From: an uncultured Chlorobiaceae bacterium
GTDB taxonomy: Bacteria; Bacteroidota; Chlorobiia; Chlorobiales; Chlorobiaceae
Assembly (NCBI GenBank): GCA_903994525.1
Contig: CAJEXW010000006.1
Span: forward strand, 1 to 64,000
Length of the DNA: 64,000 nucleotides
Direction: 5' to 3'
A program made the translations under genes and the position numbers. Below, in pieces: positions 46,745 through 56,407 of the stretch. Below the pieces are notes generated by a model, which saw nothing but the letters and a program-made list of their open reading frames with translations, did not search any database and was not told the origin of the DNA. Position 1 is the stretch's first letter, and every line of letters begins with the position of its first letter.

Positions 46745-46769
46745 TAAAAACGATATCAAGTTTTCTACT

Positions 46770-48023
46770 ATGACATCTCCACTGAACAAAAAAATTCTGA
46801 TTCCACTGCTGCTGCTTCTGCTCGCTGTCGCGGCCGTAGGTTGCTGGTTTCTGTGGCAGAAGCAACATCCCCTCAAAAATGGGGCGGGATCAGCAACAGA
46901 GATCAGGCAACTCTACACCTGCTCGATGCACCCCTCGGTGATAAGGGATCACCCGGGCCTCTGCCCGATCTGTGGCATGGAGCTGATCAAGAAGATTGAT
47001 CATACCCGCGAGGAGGCTCTACCAGCTTCTGCCAAAATGGTCGACCGTCTCTCGCTCTCTCCTGCCCAGCGGGTGATGGCCAATGTTGCCACGGTTTCTG
47101 CCAGACAGGAGAGTTTGAACAAGGAGGTCAATGCGGTGGGCCTTGTGCAGTATGACCAGTCGCGACAGACGAAAGTGACCGCCTGGATTGCCGGACGGCT
47201 TGACAAGCTTTATGTCACCTCGGTCGGCTCTCTTGTGAGCAAAGAGAGCCCTGTTGCCGAGATATACTCTCCCGATCTCATTGCTGCCGAGCAGGAGTAT
47301 CTGCTGGCCATCAAGAGCCGCGAACAACTCAAGAATTCACCATTTACCTCTCTTGCCCAAAATGGCGAGGGGCTGGTCGCGTCGGCAAAACAGCGCCTCC
47401 TGCTCTTTGGCGTGAAAGAGAGTCAGATTGCAACGCTCGAAAAAACAGGCCGTTCCGATATCAGGATCCCCATTTATACGCCTCAATCCGGCGTTGTGAT
47501 TGAAAAAATGGTGCAGCAGGGTCAATATGTCAATATGGGTGAAGCACTTTTTAATATTGCCGACCTCTCGGTGGTGTGGGTGGAGATTGAGCTCTATGAG
47601 AACGAATTTGCCACAATACACTTGGGCCAACAGGTTGAAATTCGCTCCCGCTCTTTTCCTGACAAGCTCTTTACAGGCAAAATTTCTCTGATCTACCCTT
47701 TTCTCGATCCAAAAACAAGAACCATCAAGGCGCGAGTGGAGATGGCAAATCCCGGCCTGAAGCTGAAGCCCGACATGTTTGTCAATGCTACCATCCGTAT
47801 TCCTCTCTCCCCCGCCATTGTGCTGCCGGTGACGGCGGTGATGGATACTGGCAAAAGGCAGGTTGTCTGGGTAGAGAGTACACCGGGCACCTTTGTATCG
47901 CGTGATGTTCAGGTTGGAGAGCGGATGCATGACAAGGTGCAGATTTTGTCGGGTATAGCGGTTGGCGAAAAAGTGGCCGTGTCGGGAGGATACCTTATTG
48001 ACTCTGAATCCCAACTGAGATGA
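46770..48023 (+). CDS. cusB: CusB-type RND periplasmic adaptor with heavy-metal-binding domain
   Basis: 417 aa. One N-terminal TM/signal helix, then a heavy-metal-binding module YTCSMHPSVI...CPICGMEL (about 50-75) with Cys and Met ligands. The adaptor body follows: hairpin, barrel-sandwich (VGSLVSKESPVAEIYSPDL) and beta-barrel (ENEFATIHLGQQVEIRSRS). Links CusA to the outer-membrane duct and hands over Cu(I)/Ag(I). Its stop overlaps the cusA start (ATGA). Confidence 0.92.
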   Translation: MTSPLNKKILIPLLLLLLAVAAVGCWFLWQKQHPLKNGAGSATEIRQLYTCSMHPSVIRDHPGLCPICGMELIKKIDHTREEALPASAKMVDRLSLSPAQRVMANVATVSARQESLNKEVNAVGLVQYDQSRQTKVTAWIAGRLDKLYVTSVGSLVSKESPVAEIYSPDLIAAEQEYLLAIKSREQLKNSPFTSLAQNGEGLVASAKQRLLLFGVKESQIATLEKTGRSDIRIPIYTPQSGVVIEKMVQQGQYVNMGEALFNIADLSVVWVEIELYENEFATIHLGQQVEIRSRSFPDKLFTGKISLIYPFLDPKTRTIKARVEMANPGLKLKPDMFVNATIRIPLSPAIVLPVTAVMDTGKRQVVWVESTPGTFVSRDVQVGERMHDKVQILSGIAVGEKVAVSGGYLIDSESQLR

Positions 48024-51000
48024 TAGAGAAGATCATAGACTATTCCGCCCGAAACCGGGTTGTCGTGCTGATGGTGTTCGGATTGCTGATTGCCTGGGGT
48101 GGCTGGTCGGTCTACAAGACTCCGGTCGATGCCATTCCGGATCTCTCCGACAACCAGGTGATTGTCTTCACCGACTTTCCGGGCCGATCTCCCCAGGTGG
48201 TTGAAGATCAGGTGACCTATCCGCTGGCCGCAAATCTTCAGGGGCTTCCCCAGGTGCGTGCCGTTCGGGCATCAAGCGCCTTCGGTTTCTCCATGATTTA
48301 CGTGATTTTCGACGACAAGGCAGATATCTACTGGGCAAGAACCCGTGTGCTCGAACGACTGAACTTTGCCGCATCCCTGCTCCCCCAAGGGGTGGTTCCC
48401 ACGCTTGGCCCCGATGGCACAGGTGTAGGACATGTGTTCTGGTATACGCTTGAGGCAAAAGGTTATGACCTGGAGCAGCTCCGAACTCTCCAGGACTGGT
48501 TTGTGCGCTACCAGCTCAACACGGTGCCGGGCGTGGCCGAGGTGGCCTCTATCGGCGGCTTTGTTCGGGAGTATCAGGTCGATCTTGATCCCAACAAGCT
48601 CTTTGCCTACAACATCAAGGTTTCGAGCGTCATGGATGCAATCAAGGCCTCCAACAAGGATACAGGGGGAAAGCTGATTGAACAGGCGGATGCCGAATAC
48701 CTGATCAGGGGAAGTGGCTATATCAAATCGAGGGCTGATCTGGAAAACATCTCAGTTGGTGTCGATATGCGAGGCACCCCCATCTACCTGAAAAACCTTG
48801 GCACGGTTCAGGTTGGCGGCGCTCTACGGCGGGGTCTGCTGGATATCAACGGTGAGGGTGAAACCGTCGGTGGCATTGTGGTGATGCGCTATGGGGAAAA
48901 TGCCAGCGAAGTCATTGAGCGGGTCAAGCTCAAGATCAAAGAGCTGGAGAAGGGGCTGCCTCCAGGTGTAAAGATAAAGATATCCTATGACCGTTCCGAT
49001 CTTATCGCAAGGGCTGTTGATACGCTTAAGAAAAACCTGCTGGAAGAGTCAATCGTGGTCTCGCTGGTCATTCTCCTCTTTCTGCTTCACTTCAGAAGTG
49101 CTCTGGTGATTGTACTGACGCTGCCCATCGCGGTGCTGATTGCCTTTATTGCCATGAAAGTGATGGGTGTCAGCTCCAATATCATGTCGCTTGGCGGTAT
49201 CGCCATTGCCATTGGTGTGCTGGTGGATGCAGGGGTGATTATGGTGGAGAACTGCTATCGCCACCTCTCCGAAATTCCACCGGAGGAGAGAGCTGCCAGA
49301 CGGCTTGAGGTGGTCATTACCTCGGCCAAGCAGGTTGGAAGGGCGATCTTCTTCTCTCTGGCAATTATCATCCTCTCCTTTGTGCCGGTCTTTATGCTGG
49401 AGGGGCAAGAGGGCAAGCTCTTCCATCCGCTCGCCTTCACCAAGAGCTTCTCCATGATGGCCTCAGCCATGATTGCCATCACGCTGGTGCCGGTATTGAT
49501 GTACTACCTCATGAGGGGAAAGATGCGGCCTGAGAGCGCCAACCCCGTTTCAACCTTTTTTATCAAGCTCTATGCGCCGGTGATCCGCTGGGTGCTGCTC
49601 TGGAAAAAAACCACCATTGCCCTTAACCTTCTTGCGCTTGGCATTGCTGTGCCGATGTTCATGAATCTTGGCTCGGAGTTCATGCCGCCCCTCGACGAAG
49701 GGTCGCTGCTCTACATGCCGGTAACGCTGCCCAATGTCTCCATCACCGAGGCGAAACGAATTATCCAGATCGAGGACAAGATCATCAAGAGCGTACCGGA
49801 AGTTGAGCAGGTGCTTGGCAAGGTTGGGCGGGCCGAGACTTCCACTGATCCGGCACCGGTCTCCATGTTTGAAAGTATCATTATTCTGAAACCCAAAGAG
49901 CAGTGGCGTGCCGGAATCAAGAAAGCTGATATCGTGGCAGAGCTGGATGCAAAGCTTCAGCAGACCGGTGTCCGCAACGGCTGGACCCAGCCCATTATTA
50001 ACCGCATTAACATGCTCTCAACTGGTGTACGCACCGACCTTGGTGTCAAGATTTTCGGCAATGACCTCAATGTGCTGAAGGAGCTGGCTCTTCAGGCTGA
50101 GGCCATTCTCAAGCCGGTCAATGGCTCCGCCGACGTTGTTGCCGAGAGGGTTACCGGCGGGAACTACCTCGACATCAACATCGACCGACAGGCTGCCGCA
50201 CGGTATGGGGTGAGCGTCAACGACATTCAGGATGTGATTGAGACTGCCCTTGGTGGCGAGATGCTCTCCACCGCTGTTGAAGGGCGCAACCGCTTTCCCA
50301 TCCGCCTTCGCTACCTTCGCGACTATCGCGACAACATTCCGGCAATTGGTCGTATTCTGGTCGGCGGCATGGAGGGTACCCAGATACCTCTCTCCCTGGT
50401 TACAACGATGAAGATCACCACTGGTGCGCCGGAGATCAACAGCGAAGGGGGGCTTTTACGGTCGCTGGTCTATCTCAATGTTCGTGGCCGCGATATGGGA
50501 GGCTTTGTTACTGAGGCAAAACAGGTACTGGAACAAAAGCTCAAGCTGCCCTCTGGTTACTACGTGACATGGTCAGGCCAGTGGGAAAACCAGATCAGGG
50601 CAAAAGAGCGTCTCCAGGTGCTGATACCGCTTGGCATGGTGATTATCTTCATTCTTCTCTACTTTACCTTCCAGTCACTCCTCGAAGCCTCGATGGTGAT
50701 GCTTTCGGTGCCTTTTGCCCTCGTTGGAGGGGTCTATCTGGTTTCAGCTCTCCAGTACAACCTCTCGGTTGCCGTCTGGGTCGGCTTTATAGCACTCTAT
50801 GGCATCGCTGTTGAGACCGGCGTGGTGATGGTCATCTACCTGCACGAAGCACTCGACAAGAAATTGCTTAATGGCCCCTGCAGCGAACAGGATATCTACG
50901 ATGCCGCCTTCGAGGGGGCCGTACTTCGTCTGCGCCCAAAGCTGATGACTGTGGCGGTTGCCCTGCTGGGGCTGATTCCGATCATGTGGTCGAGCGGTAC

Positions 51001-51157
51001 CGGAGCCGATGTGATGAAACCCATTGCGGCTCCGATGATCGGGGGAATGGTTTCGTCGGCCATTCATGTGCTTATCATGACACCGGTCATTTTTGTGATG
51101 ATGAAAAAACGGGATCTCAAAAGAGGGAGGCTCCGCCACTCCGGCATGAAACACTGA
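48020..51157 (+). CDS. cusA: CusA-type heavy-metal RND efflux pump
   Basis: 1045 aa, 12 TM RND transporter driven by the proton gradient. N-terminal IIDYSARNRVVVLM, TPVDAIPDLSDNQVIVFTDFPGRSPQVVEDQVTYPL block cut by family-typical loops, TM4 with GGIAIAIGVLVDAGVIMVEN (proton-relay Asp). Periplasmic metal site Met residues are likely around the NMLSTGVRTDLGVKIFG segment. Heavy-metal RND (HME) subfamily by length and motifs; Cu/Ag specificity is inferred from the neighbours. Confidence 0.94.
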   Translation: MIEKIIDYSARNRVVVLMVFGLLIAWGGWSVYKTPVDAIPDLSDNQVIVFTDFPGRSPQVVEDQVTYPLAANLQGLPQVRAVRASSAFGFSMIYVIFDDKADIYWARTRVLERLNFAASLLPQGVVPTLGPDGTGVGHVFWYTLEAKGYDLEQLRTLQDWFVRYQLNTVPGVAEVASIGGFVREYQVDLDPNKLFAYNIKVSSVMDAIKASNKDTGGKLIEQADAEYLIRGSGYIKSRADLENISVGVDMRGTPIYLKNLGTVQVGGALRRGLLDINGEGETVGGIVVMRYGENASEVIERVKLKIKELEKGLPPGVKIKISYDRSDLIARAVDTLKKNLLEESIVVSLVILLFLLHFRSALVIVLTLPIAVLIAFIAMKVMGVSSNIMSLGGIAIAIGVLVDAGVIMVENCYRHLSEIPPEERAARRLEVVITSAKQVGRAIFFSLAIIILSFVPVFMLEGQEGKLFHPLAFTKSFSMMASAMIAITLVPVLMYYLMRGKMRPESANPVSTFFIKLYAPVIRWVLLWKKTTIALNLLALGIAVPMFMNLGSEFMPPLDEGSLLYMPVTLPNVSITEAKRIIQIEDKIIKSVPEVEQVLGKVGRAETSTDPAPVSMFESIIILKPKEQWRAGIKKADIVAELDAKLQQTGVRNGWTQPIINRINMLSTGVRTDLGVKIFGNDLNVLKELALQAEAILKPVNGSADVVAERVTGGNYLDINIDRQAAARYGVSVNDIQDVIETALGGEMLSTAVEGRNRFPIRLRYLRDYRDNIPAIGRILVGGMEGTQIPLSLVTTMKITTGAPEINSEGGLLRSLVYLNVRGRDMGGFVTEAKQVLEQKLKLPSGYYVTWSGQWENQIRAKERLQVLIPLGMVIIFILLYFTFQSLLEASMVMLSVPFALVGGVYLVSALQYNLSVAVWVGFIALYGIAVETGVVMVIYLHEALDKKLLNGPCSEQDIYDAAFEGAVLRLRPKLMTVAVALLGLIPIMWSSGTGADVMKPIAAPMIGGMVSSAIHVLIMTPVIFVMMKKRDLKRGRLRHSGMKH

Positions 51158-51173
51158 TTAATAAGAGGATAAT

Positions 51174-51326
51174 ATGCCGAGCTGGAGCTCGGCGTTCCCG
51201 GGTAGAGACTCAAAGATGTTGATACATCATCACCGTTGTGGTTCTGAAACGATCACAACAAAAAGAGCGTTCTCTTCTCTGTTGATGGTTCTGATGGCAC
51301 TGCTGAATTGTGTACTTGCATACTGA
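51174..51326 (+). CDS. Possible 50-aa small ORF between cusA and the cupredoxin gene
   Basis: ATG at 51174 has AGAGG a few bases upstream, and the frame runs 50 codons to TGA 51324-51326. It contains a HHHRC cluster (residues 18-22) and a hydrophobic C-terminus (SSLLMVLMALLNCVLA). The position inside the copper island and the His/Cys cluster would suit a small metal-binding peptide. Its first codons, however, coincide with a palindrome (51176-51193), so part of it could be non-coding repeat. Weak case. Confidence 0.25.
   Translation: MPSWSSAFPGRDSKMLIHHHRCGSETITTKRAFSSLLMVLMALLNCVLAY
51176..51193. repeat. GC-rich palindrome GCCGAGCT-gg-AGCTCGGC
   Basis: Perfect 8-bp arms with a 2-base centre, followed by GTTCCCGGG, 19 bases after the cusA stop. 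Not followed by a T run. It looks like a dispersed palindromic repeat unit rather than a terminator, but no second copy lies in this window. Confidence 0.4.
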
Positions 51327-51348
51327 ACAAATTTTAAACGAGATAATA

Positions 51349-51702
51349 ATGGATAGAAAGAGAATAATCATACTTGCAGCAGCACTCATGACTCTCGCTG
51401 CGCCGGCCACCATGTTTGCAGCAGAGGGAGCAAAAACATTTTCCATCAACTACACGAAGTCGAAAGATATCGCGCCAAGCTCCTTTACGGTTAATGCTGG
51501 TGAAAAGGTGCGCCTTGAGATCAACCCCATCGACACCGCCTCCGGCTGTATGAGCGACATCATGATTCCGGGTTTGGTTGAGAAGCCACAGCCGCTGGTG
51601 AAAGGCAAAAAGGTTGTTATGGAGTTTACCCCACAAAAACCAGGCACCTATAAAATAACCTGCGCCATGGGTGTGCAACGTGGAGTGCTTCATGTGCGAT
51701 AG
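51349..51702 (+). CDS. Small periplasmic cupredoxin-like protein
   Basis: Start at 51349 (MDRKRIIILAAALM). 117 aa. Signal peptide about 1-24. The mature part is a cupredoxin_1/EfeO-type fold: SFTVNAGEKVRLEI, then GCMSDIMIPGL, and a C-terminal GTYKITCAMGVQRGVLHV. Cys and Met are in place of ligands, while the usual His of blue copper sites is not obvious. That suggests Cu(I) storage or transfer rather than electron transfer. It lies between CusA and CopA, so it probably carries copper in the periplasm. Confidence 0.8.
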   Translation: MDRKRIIILAAALMTLAAPATMFAAEGAKTFSINYTKSKDIAPSSFTVNAGEKVRLEINPIDTASGCMSDIMIPGLVEKPQPLVKGKKVVMEFTPQKPGTYKITCAMGVQRGVLHVR

Positions 51703-51807
51703 GCTGAACAAGCGATATCAAGGTGTTGCGTCAAGGTACTGGTTTTTACTCCGTTGTTTGTGCAATAAGAAGAACTTTGAGTGCGAAATATATCCCGCCG
51801 AGATTGC

Positions 51808-54075
51808 ATGAGCAGTGAGACCTACAGCGTCAAGGGGATGCACTGCGCAAGCTGTGCGGCCATCATCCAGAAAAAGCTCTCCAAAGTTGAGGGCATCAGG
51901 GAGGTCAATGTCAATCTGGCGACAGAGAGAGCCACGCTGGAGTTTGAGAAGGAGGATTTGACACCCGAAGCGCTGAATGAGGTGATTAATAAATATGGTT
52001 ACGCGCTTGAGGTTGAAGAGCCGCCGGTGAGCTTTACCATGGCGGTGTCTGACGCTGCCAAAAAGAGGGAGGAGAAAGAGCGGGAGCTGCAGAGTCAGCT
52101 CCGAAAGGTGCAGGTTGCGCTCCCCGTCGCTCTGCTCGTTTTTCTCCTCATGATGTGGGATATCGGCTCCATGGTTATGCACGCCATACCCCATTTTCCC
52201 CTCTCCATGGAGCATCTCAATATCCTCTTTATGCTGCTCTCAACCTGGATGGTCTTTCGTACCGGCAGGCCGTTCCTGCATGGCATTCTGATGTTTGTCA
52301 GGAGCGGGGCGGCAAGTATGGATACCCTGATCGGTATTGGAACGGTGACCGCTTACCTTTACAGTGCGCTCATCACCCTTGTTCCGCCGGTAAAAGAGTT
52401 TCTCCATGCGCCCGATTCGACCTACTTCGATGTCACCATTGTGGTGATTGGCTTTGTCCTGCTTGGCAAATATCTGGAAGCCCGCTCAAAGTTGAAGACC
52501 GGTGAGGCTATCGAGAAATTGATCACTCTTCAGGCAAAATCGGCTTTGGTTCAGAGAGGGGGAAAAGAGCTGTTGATCCCGGTTGATGAGGTGAGAAAGG
52601 GCGATACGCTCCTTGTCAAGCCCGGCGAAAAATTGCCTGTGGACGGCATTATCACTTCAGGCGACTCCTCCATTGATGAATCGATGGTGACGGGTGAGTA
52701 CATACCGGTCGATAAAAAAGCGGGCGACAACGTTATTGGTGGCACCATCAACAAGCAGGGCTCCTTCACCTTCAGGGCTACCGGTGTCGGCTCCGACACT
52801 GTGCTTGCCCGCATTATCAGGATGGTGGAGGAGGCCCAGGGGTCGAAAGCGCCGATACAGCAGCTTGCCGACAAGGTGGCGGCTATCTTTGTGCCGGGTG
52901 TTCTTGTGCTTGCCGCACTCACTTTTGTGGTCTGGATAACGGTGGGGACTGCATATCTCGGATTTTCAACCAGTCTTTCCTTCGGTATCATGGGGATGGT
53001 TGGTATTCTGGTTATCGCCTGCCCCTGTGCGCTGGGGCTTGCCACGCCGACTGCGATCATTGTCGGCATTGGCAAAGGGGCTGACTATGGCATCCTCATC
53101 CGCAATGCCGAAAGCCTCGAAAAACTCAGCTCAATCGACACGGTGGTGTTCGACAAGACCGGCACCATCACCACCGGAAATCCAGAGGTGACCGATATTA
53201 TTTCGCTCGACAACGAGAGACGCATCAACTCCCTGCTGCAGCTCGCCGCCACCATAGAGAGCCGTTCGGAGCATCCGCTGGCAAAGGCAATTGTTGAGGC
53301 TGCCCGAAAGCAGCAGCTCACCCCCGGCGAGATCACCGACTTCAGGGCACTGGAGGGGATCGGCGTTTCTGCAAGCATTGCAAACAGCTCCGTTGCTGTT
53401 CGCAAACCGGTTCAGAGTGAACTGTCGCTGCCGGAGCTGCAACAACTTCAGGATGAGGGTAAAACCGTGGTTGTCATTGAAGAGGATGGCAGGGCAACAG
53501 GGTTACTTGCTTTGAGCGATACCGTCAAGGCTCAGGCGCGGGAGACCGTTGCTGCGCTGCACCACCAAGGGCTCACCGTGATTATGCTGACAGGCGACAA
53601 CCTTTCGGCAGCCAACTTTATAGCGCGTCAGGTTGGTATTGACGAGGTGATCGCCAATGTGCTGCCACAGGAGAAGGCAAAAAAAATCAGGGAGTTGCAG
53701 GCTCAGGGGCGCAAGGTTGTGATGGCCGGAGATGGTGTCAACGATGCCCCGGCGCTTGCCCAGGCTAATGTGGGTATTGCCATGGCTACGGGGACAGATG
53801 TTGCCATCGAATCGGCCGGTATCACCCTGCTCAAGGGAGACATCAACAAGGTGGCGCAGGCCATAACTCTCTCGCGTGCCACCATGCGGGTCATCCGCCA
53901 GAACCTCTTCTGGGCCTTTATCTACAACATCATCGGCATTCCACTTGCCGCCGGAGCCCTCTTTCCACTCTGGGGTATTTTCCTGAACCCGGTCTTCTCG
54001 GGTCTTGCCATGGCAGGAAGCAGTGTTTCCGTGGTCAGCAACTCTCTGAGGTTGAAGCGAAAAAAGCTCTCATAA
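51808..54075 (+). CDS. copA: Copper-exporting P1B-type ATPase
   Basis: Start at 51808 ([13 protein letters not shown]); a GTG frame start at 51781 is less likely. About 755 aa. One N-terminal HMA domain with GMHCASC, eight TM helices, actuator TGEY, the Cu(I) transport motif CPC ([11 protein letters not shown]), phosphorylated [13 protein letters not shown] of the nucleotide domain, and the hinge [10 protein letters not shown]. Moves Cu(I)/Ag(I) from cytosol to periplasm, where CusCBA takes over. No CopY/CueR/CsoR regulator is present in the island. Confidence 0.95.
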   Translation: MSSETYSVKGMHCASCAAIIQKKLSKVEGIREVNVNLATERATLEFEKEDLTPEALNEVINKYGYALEVEEPPVSFTMAVSDAAKKREEKERELQSQLRKVQVALPVALLVFLLMMWDIGSMVMHAIPHFPLSMEHLNILFMLLSTWMVFRTGRPFLHGILMFVRSGAASMDTLIGIGTVTAYLYSALITLVPPVKEFLHAPDSTYFDVTIVVIGFVLLGKYLEARSKLKTGEAIEKLITLQAKSALVQRGGKELLIPVDEVRKGDTLLVKPGEKLPVDGIITSGDSSIDESMVTGEYIPVDKKAGDNVIGGTINKQGSFTFRATGVGSDTVLARIIRMVEEAQGSKAPIQQLADKVAAIFVPGVLVLAALTFVVWITVGTAYLGFSTSLSFGIMGMVGILVIACPCALGLATPTAIIVGIGKGADYGILIRNAESLEKLSSIDTVVFDKTGTITTGNPEVTDIISLDNERRINSLLQLAATIESRSEHPLAKAIVEAARKQQLTPGEITDFRALEGIGVSASIANSSVAVRKPVQSELSLPELQQLQDEGKTVVVIEEDGRATGLLALSDTVKAQARETVAALHHQGLTVIMLTGDNLSAANFIARQVGIDEVIANVLPQEKAKKIRELQAQGRKVVMAGDGVNDAPALAQANVGIAMATGTDVAIESAGITLLKGDINKVAQAITLSRATMRVIRQNLFWAFIYNIIGIPLAAGALFPLWGIFLNPVFSGLAMAGSSVSVVSNSLRLKRKKLS

Positions 54076-54116
54076 GGGGAAGAGTCGCTGCCATAGTGAC
54101 AAGGTCAGATGCAACC

Positions 54117-54713
54117 CTAAAAGTTAACTCTTGCTCCAACCAAATATTTTATGCCCGAAACCGTAAAGGTAACAGGAGTGGAACCGGAGGAGTCGGTAAC
54201 ATCTCCGGTTTTGTAATACCGTCCTGAAAGATCAAGGGTAACACGATCAGAGACCTTCAGGCCCGTTCCAATGCCAACTTGCCAGGCAAGCACATTTTGA
54301 TTGACACGGCTTGTTGAGCCCGTCAGTACATTAACCCTCGCTCCACCAAGACCCGCCATCAGATAGGGGGATATCGCTGAGTAACCTATGCTAAAATCGC
54401 GATAACCATTAGCCATTGCAGACAAGAGCGAAAGGTCGCTTCCAGATAATACCACACCAGGAGGCTTATAAACCGGATTTGACTGATAGCCCAAAGTCCC
54501 TTCCAGACGGTATGCGCCTGAAGTAATCCCTAATCCAACACTAATGGGCACTCCCCTCTTGTACTCCGCTACATTGGTATGGACAACACCTGAAACGGTA
54601 GCCTCGGAATTGGCTGGCTGAGCAAATCCTGCTGAGCTGGCCATATAGGGTGATGCCTGAGTCTGTGTCATCAACATCCCGGAGAACAGAAGTGGCAAGA
54701 ATATTTTTTTCAC
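54117..54713 (-). CDS. Small outer-membrane beta-barrel protein (OmpW/opacity-like)
   Basis: 198 aa. Signal peptide about 1-20 (LMTQTQA cleavage), then about eight amphipathic strands (GLGITSGAYRLEGTLGYQSN, SPYLMAGLGGARVNV, VGIGTGLKVSDRVTLDLSGRYYKTG) and a C-terminal Phe (YLVGARVNF), as in eight-stranded barrels. No enzymatic motif. It is convergent with copA and may be unrelated to copper. Confidence 0.75.
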   Translation of the reverse strand: MKKIFLPLLFSGMLMTQTQASPYMASSAGFAQPANSEATVSGVVHTNVAEYKRGVPISVGLGITSGAYRLEGTLGYQSNPVYKPPGVVLSGSDLSLLSAMANGYRDFSIGYSAISPYLMAGLGGARVNVLTGSTSRVNQNVLAWQVGIGTGLKVSDRVTLDLSGRYYKTGDVTDSSGSTPVTFTVSGIKYLVGARVNF

Positions 54714-54865
54714 GGTTACAGACTGATAAAAGAGTTGCTAAAAAAACAGTTGGAGCGCAATATATACCATGAACCGGGAAAAAAGTATATTCAACGACGA
54801 TGCGAGAGATGATGCGCCTGGTTGGCCATCACATTTTTCAAGGACACTTTAACCACCAAGTCTGC

Positions 54866-55924
54866 ATGAACCGCTATTATCCTTTCTGTTTACTGCTCAC
54901 CTTTCTCTGTTTTGCCGGTTGTGGTTCGGTCACATCACAACATCCTGACCAGCAGAATCGTGAAACTCAGTCAGCGTCTGTACGTGCTGCTGAACTTGAA
55001 CACCAACGCTCATCAACTCCCCCCCCGGCTCCAGCTCCTGTCATCATCCCTGCTCCGGCACCCGCGCCAGTGGTGGCAGCTCTTCCGCCCCCGCCGCCGC
55101 CACCTGTTGCAGCTTCAGCAGGCATTGATGAAAAATCCATGAGTTTTGGTGAAGGTATCATTGGTATCGGAAAAGGTGGTGGTGGCACAGGGTCAGGACA
55201 AGGAATCGGATATGGTAGTGGGAATGGTCGCGGAGGAGTGCTTCCCAAAAAAGTCACGGTAAACATTACAGCAACTTCATCAAAAAAAGCAAGCGATGAA
55301 AAGGCGAAAAGTATGCCAAACTTTCCCTGGCCACCGCCAAAAGCTTCAGCGAGAGAGGTTATTCCTGACGCATTTCTGCGCCGCACTGACCATGGAATAG
55401 TGCTGTTTAATGACGTAGACAGTATTCTCCGTTCAGCCCTCGACAACTCTGGCTATTCAGAATCCTCATACTTTGCGGTGCCTGGTGGCTTTGCCATTGC
55501 AACCCGTATTGAGCAGATCAACAAAAATGGAATACCAAAATCCGGAGAGGAGCGATGGGCGTTAAAATCTTCTCCGATAAATCCTTTTACGAATTTTTCT
55601 GCCTACGTCAACGCGCTCTTTAAAGGTAATCCAGGCTACTATCGCGTCATTGTCTTCATCATCACCTCAGACGGATTCAGCCAGGGAAAAACGGAGCCGG
55701 GTAAAGCTGAGGTTGAGAGATGGTTCAATGAGGGTTTCAATATCCTGCCGACAGAAACCGGGCAGTCAGAATATACCGATCACTATCGCTGTACAGCGCT
55801 CATATACGAGATCAAAATAACGCCTCAGTCATCAACGGTTATTCCTGGCTCATTAACCGGCAAAACACATCTTGTGCGTTCCGGTATCTGGAGTAATCTT
55901 CAACCAAACGCTGCACAACAATGA
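54866..55924 (+). CDS. Lipoprotein of unknown function with Pro- and Gly-rich linker
   Basis: Start at 54866 (MNRYYPFCLLLTFLCFAGC), which gives a lipoprotein signal ending FAGC; an ATG at 54800 is too far upstream. 352 aa. A Pro/Ala linker (about 50-85) and a Gly-rich run (GIGKGGGGTGSGQGIGYG) lead to a conserved-looking C-terminal domain (about 165-345) with SSYFAVPGGFAIATRIEQI and YYRVIVFIITSDGFSQ. I cannot name the family. Its stop overlaps the start of the next membrane-protein gene, so the two probably work together in the envelope. Confidence 0.65.
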   Translation: MNRYYPFCLLLTFLCFAGCGSVTSQHPDQQNRETQSASVRAAELEHQRSSTPPPAPAPVIIPAPAPAPVVAALPPPPPPPVAASAGIDEKSMSFGEGIIGIGKGGGGTGSGQGIGYGSGNGRGGVLPKKVTVNITATSSKKASDEKAKSMPNFPWPPPKASAREVIPDAFLRRTDHGIVLFNDVDSILRSALDNSGYSESSYFAVPGGFAIATRIEQINKNGIPKSGEERWALKSSPINPFTNFSAYVNALFKGNPGYYRVIVFIITSDGFSQGKTEPGKAEVERWFNEGFNILPTETGQSEYTDHYRCTALIYEIKITPQSSTVIPGSLTGKTHLVRSGIWSNLQPNAAQQ

Positions 55925-56388
55925 AACAGCAACGACCGGTTCAGGAGTGTAAAAAAAGATTGCTTGTTGTCTGGCTGGCTGGCGCGGGTATGCTCTCCCT
56001 GCTTCTGATTGCTCAATCCATGCAGGAGGAGGGACCCTATCTGGATCGAGTCAGTGATGCCTGGGGGTGGTTTCTTCCAAACGTCATGCCAACACTCTCC
56101 TTGATGGTTGGTGTGGCGGTCAAAGAGTTCACGGCTGTGGCTGACGATCAGAGAGTGGTTGATTCCTTTCTTTTCAACCTCAGTCTCTGGCTCTCTGTGG
56201 GATATTTTACGCTTCTGATGGCCAGCATTTCACTGCAACCACTTTTTAGTCCAAATGTTGCTCCACTTGATTTTTTGAAACAGTCGAACCTTTGGCTTGG
56301 TCCCATGCAGGGCATTGTAACGCTGGCCCTTGGCGCATTTTTTGGCAAGGCAGAGCAGTCGGGCAAAGCGGCTTCTGAACAAAAGTAG
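55921..56388 (+). CDS. Unknown 155-aa membrane protein
   Basis: Overlaps the lipoprotein gene by 4 bases (ATGA). Three hydrophobic segments: VVWLAGAGMLSLLLIAQ, LSLWLSVGYFTLLMASISL and MQGIVTLALGAFF, with a short charged C-terminal tail. No known motif. Translational coupling points to a joint role with the lipoprotein, for example as its inner-membrane partner. Confidence 0.6.
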   Translation: MKQQRPVQECKKRLLVVWLAGAGMLSLLLIAQSMQEEGPYLDRVSDAWGWFLPNVMPTLSLMVGVAVKEFTAVADDQRVVDSFLFNLSLWLSVGYFTLLMASISLQPLFSPNVAPLDFLKQSNLWLGPMQGIVTLALGAFFGKAEQSGKAASEQK

Positions 56389-56407
56389 CACTCATCTTTT
56401 ATTAGTT

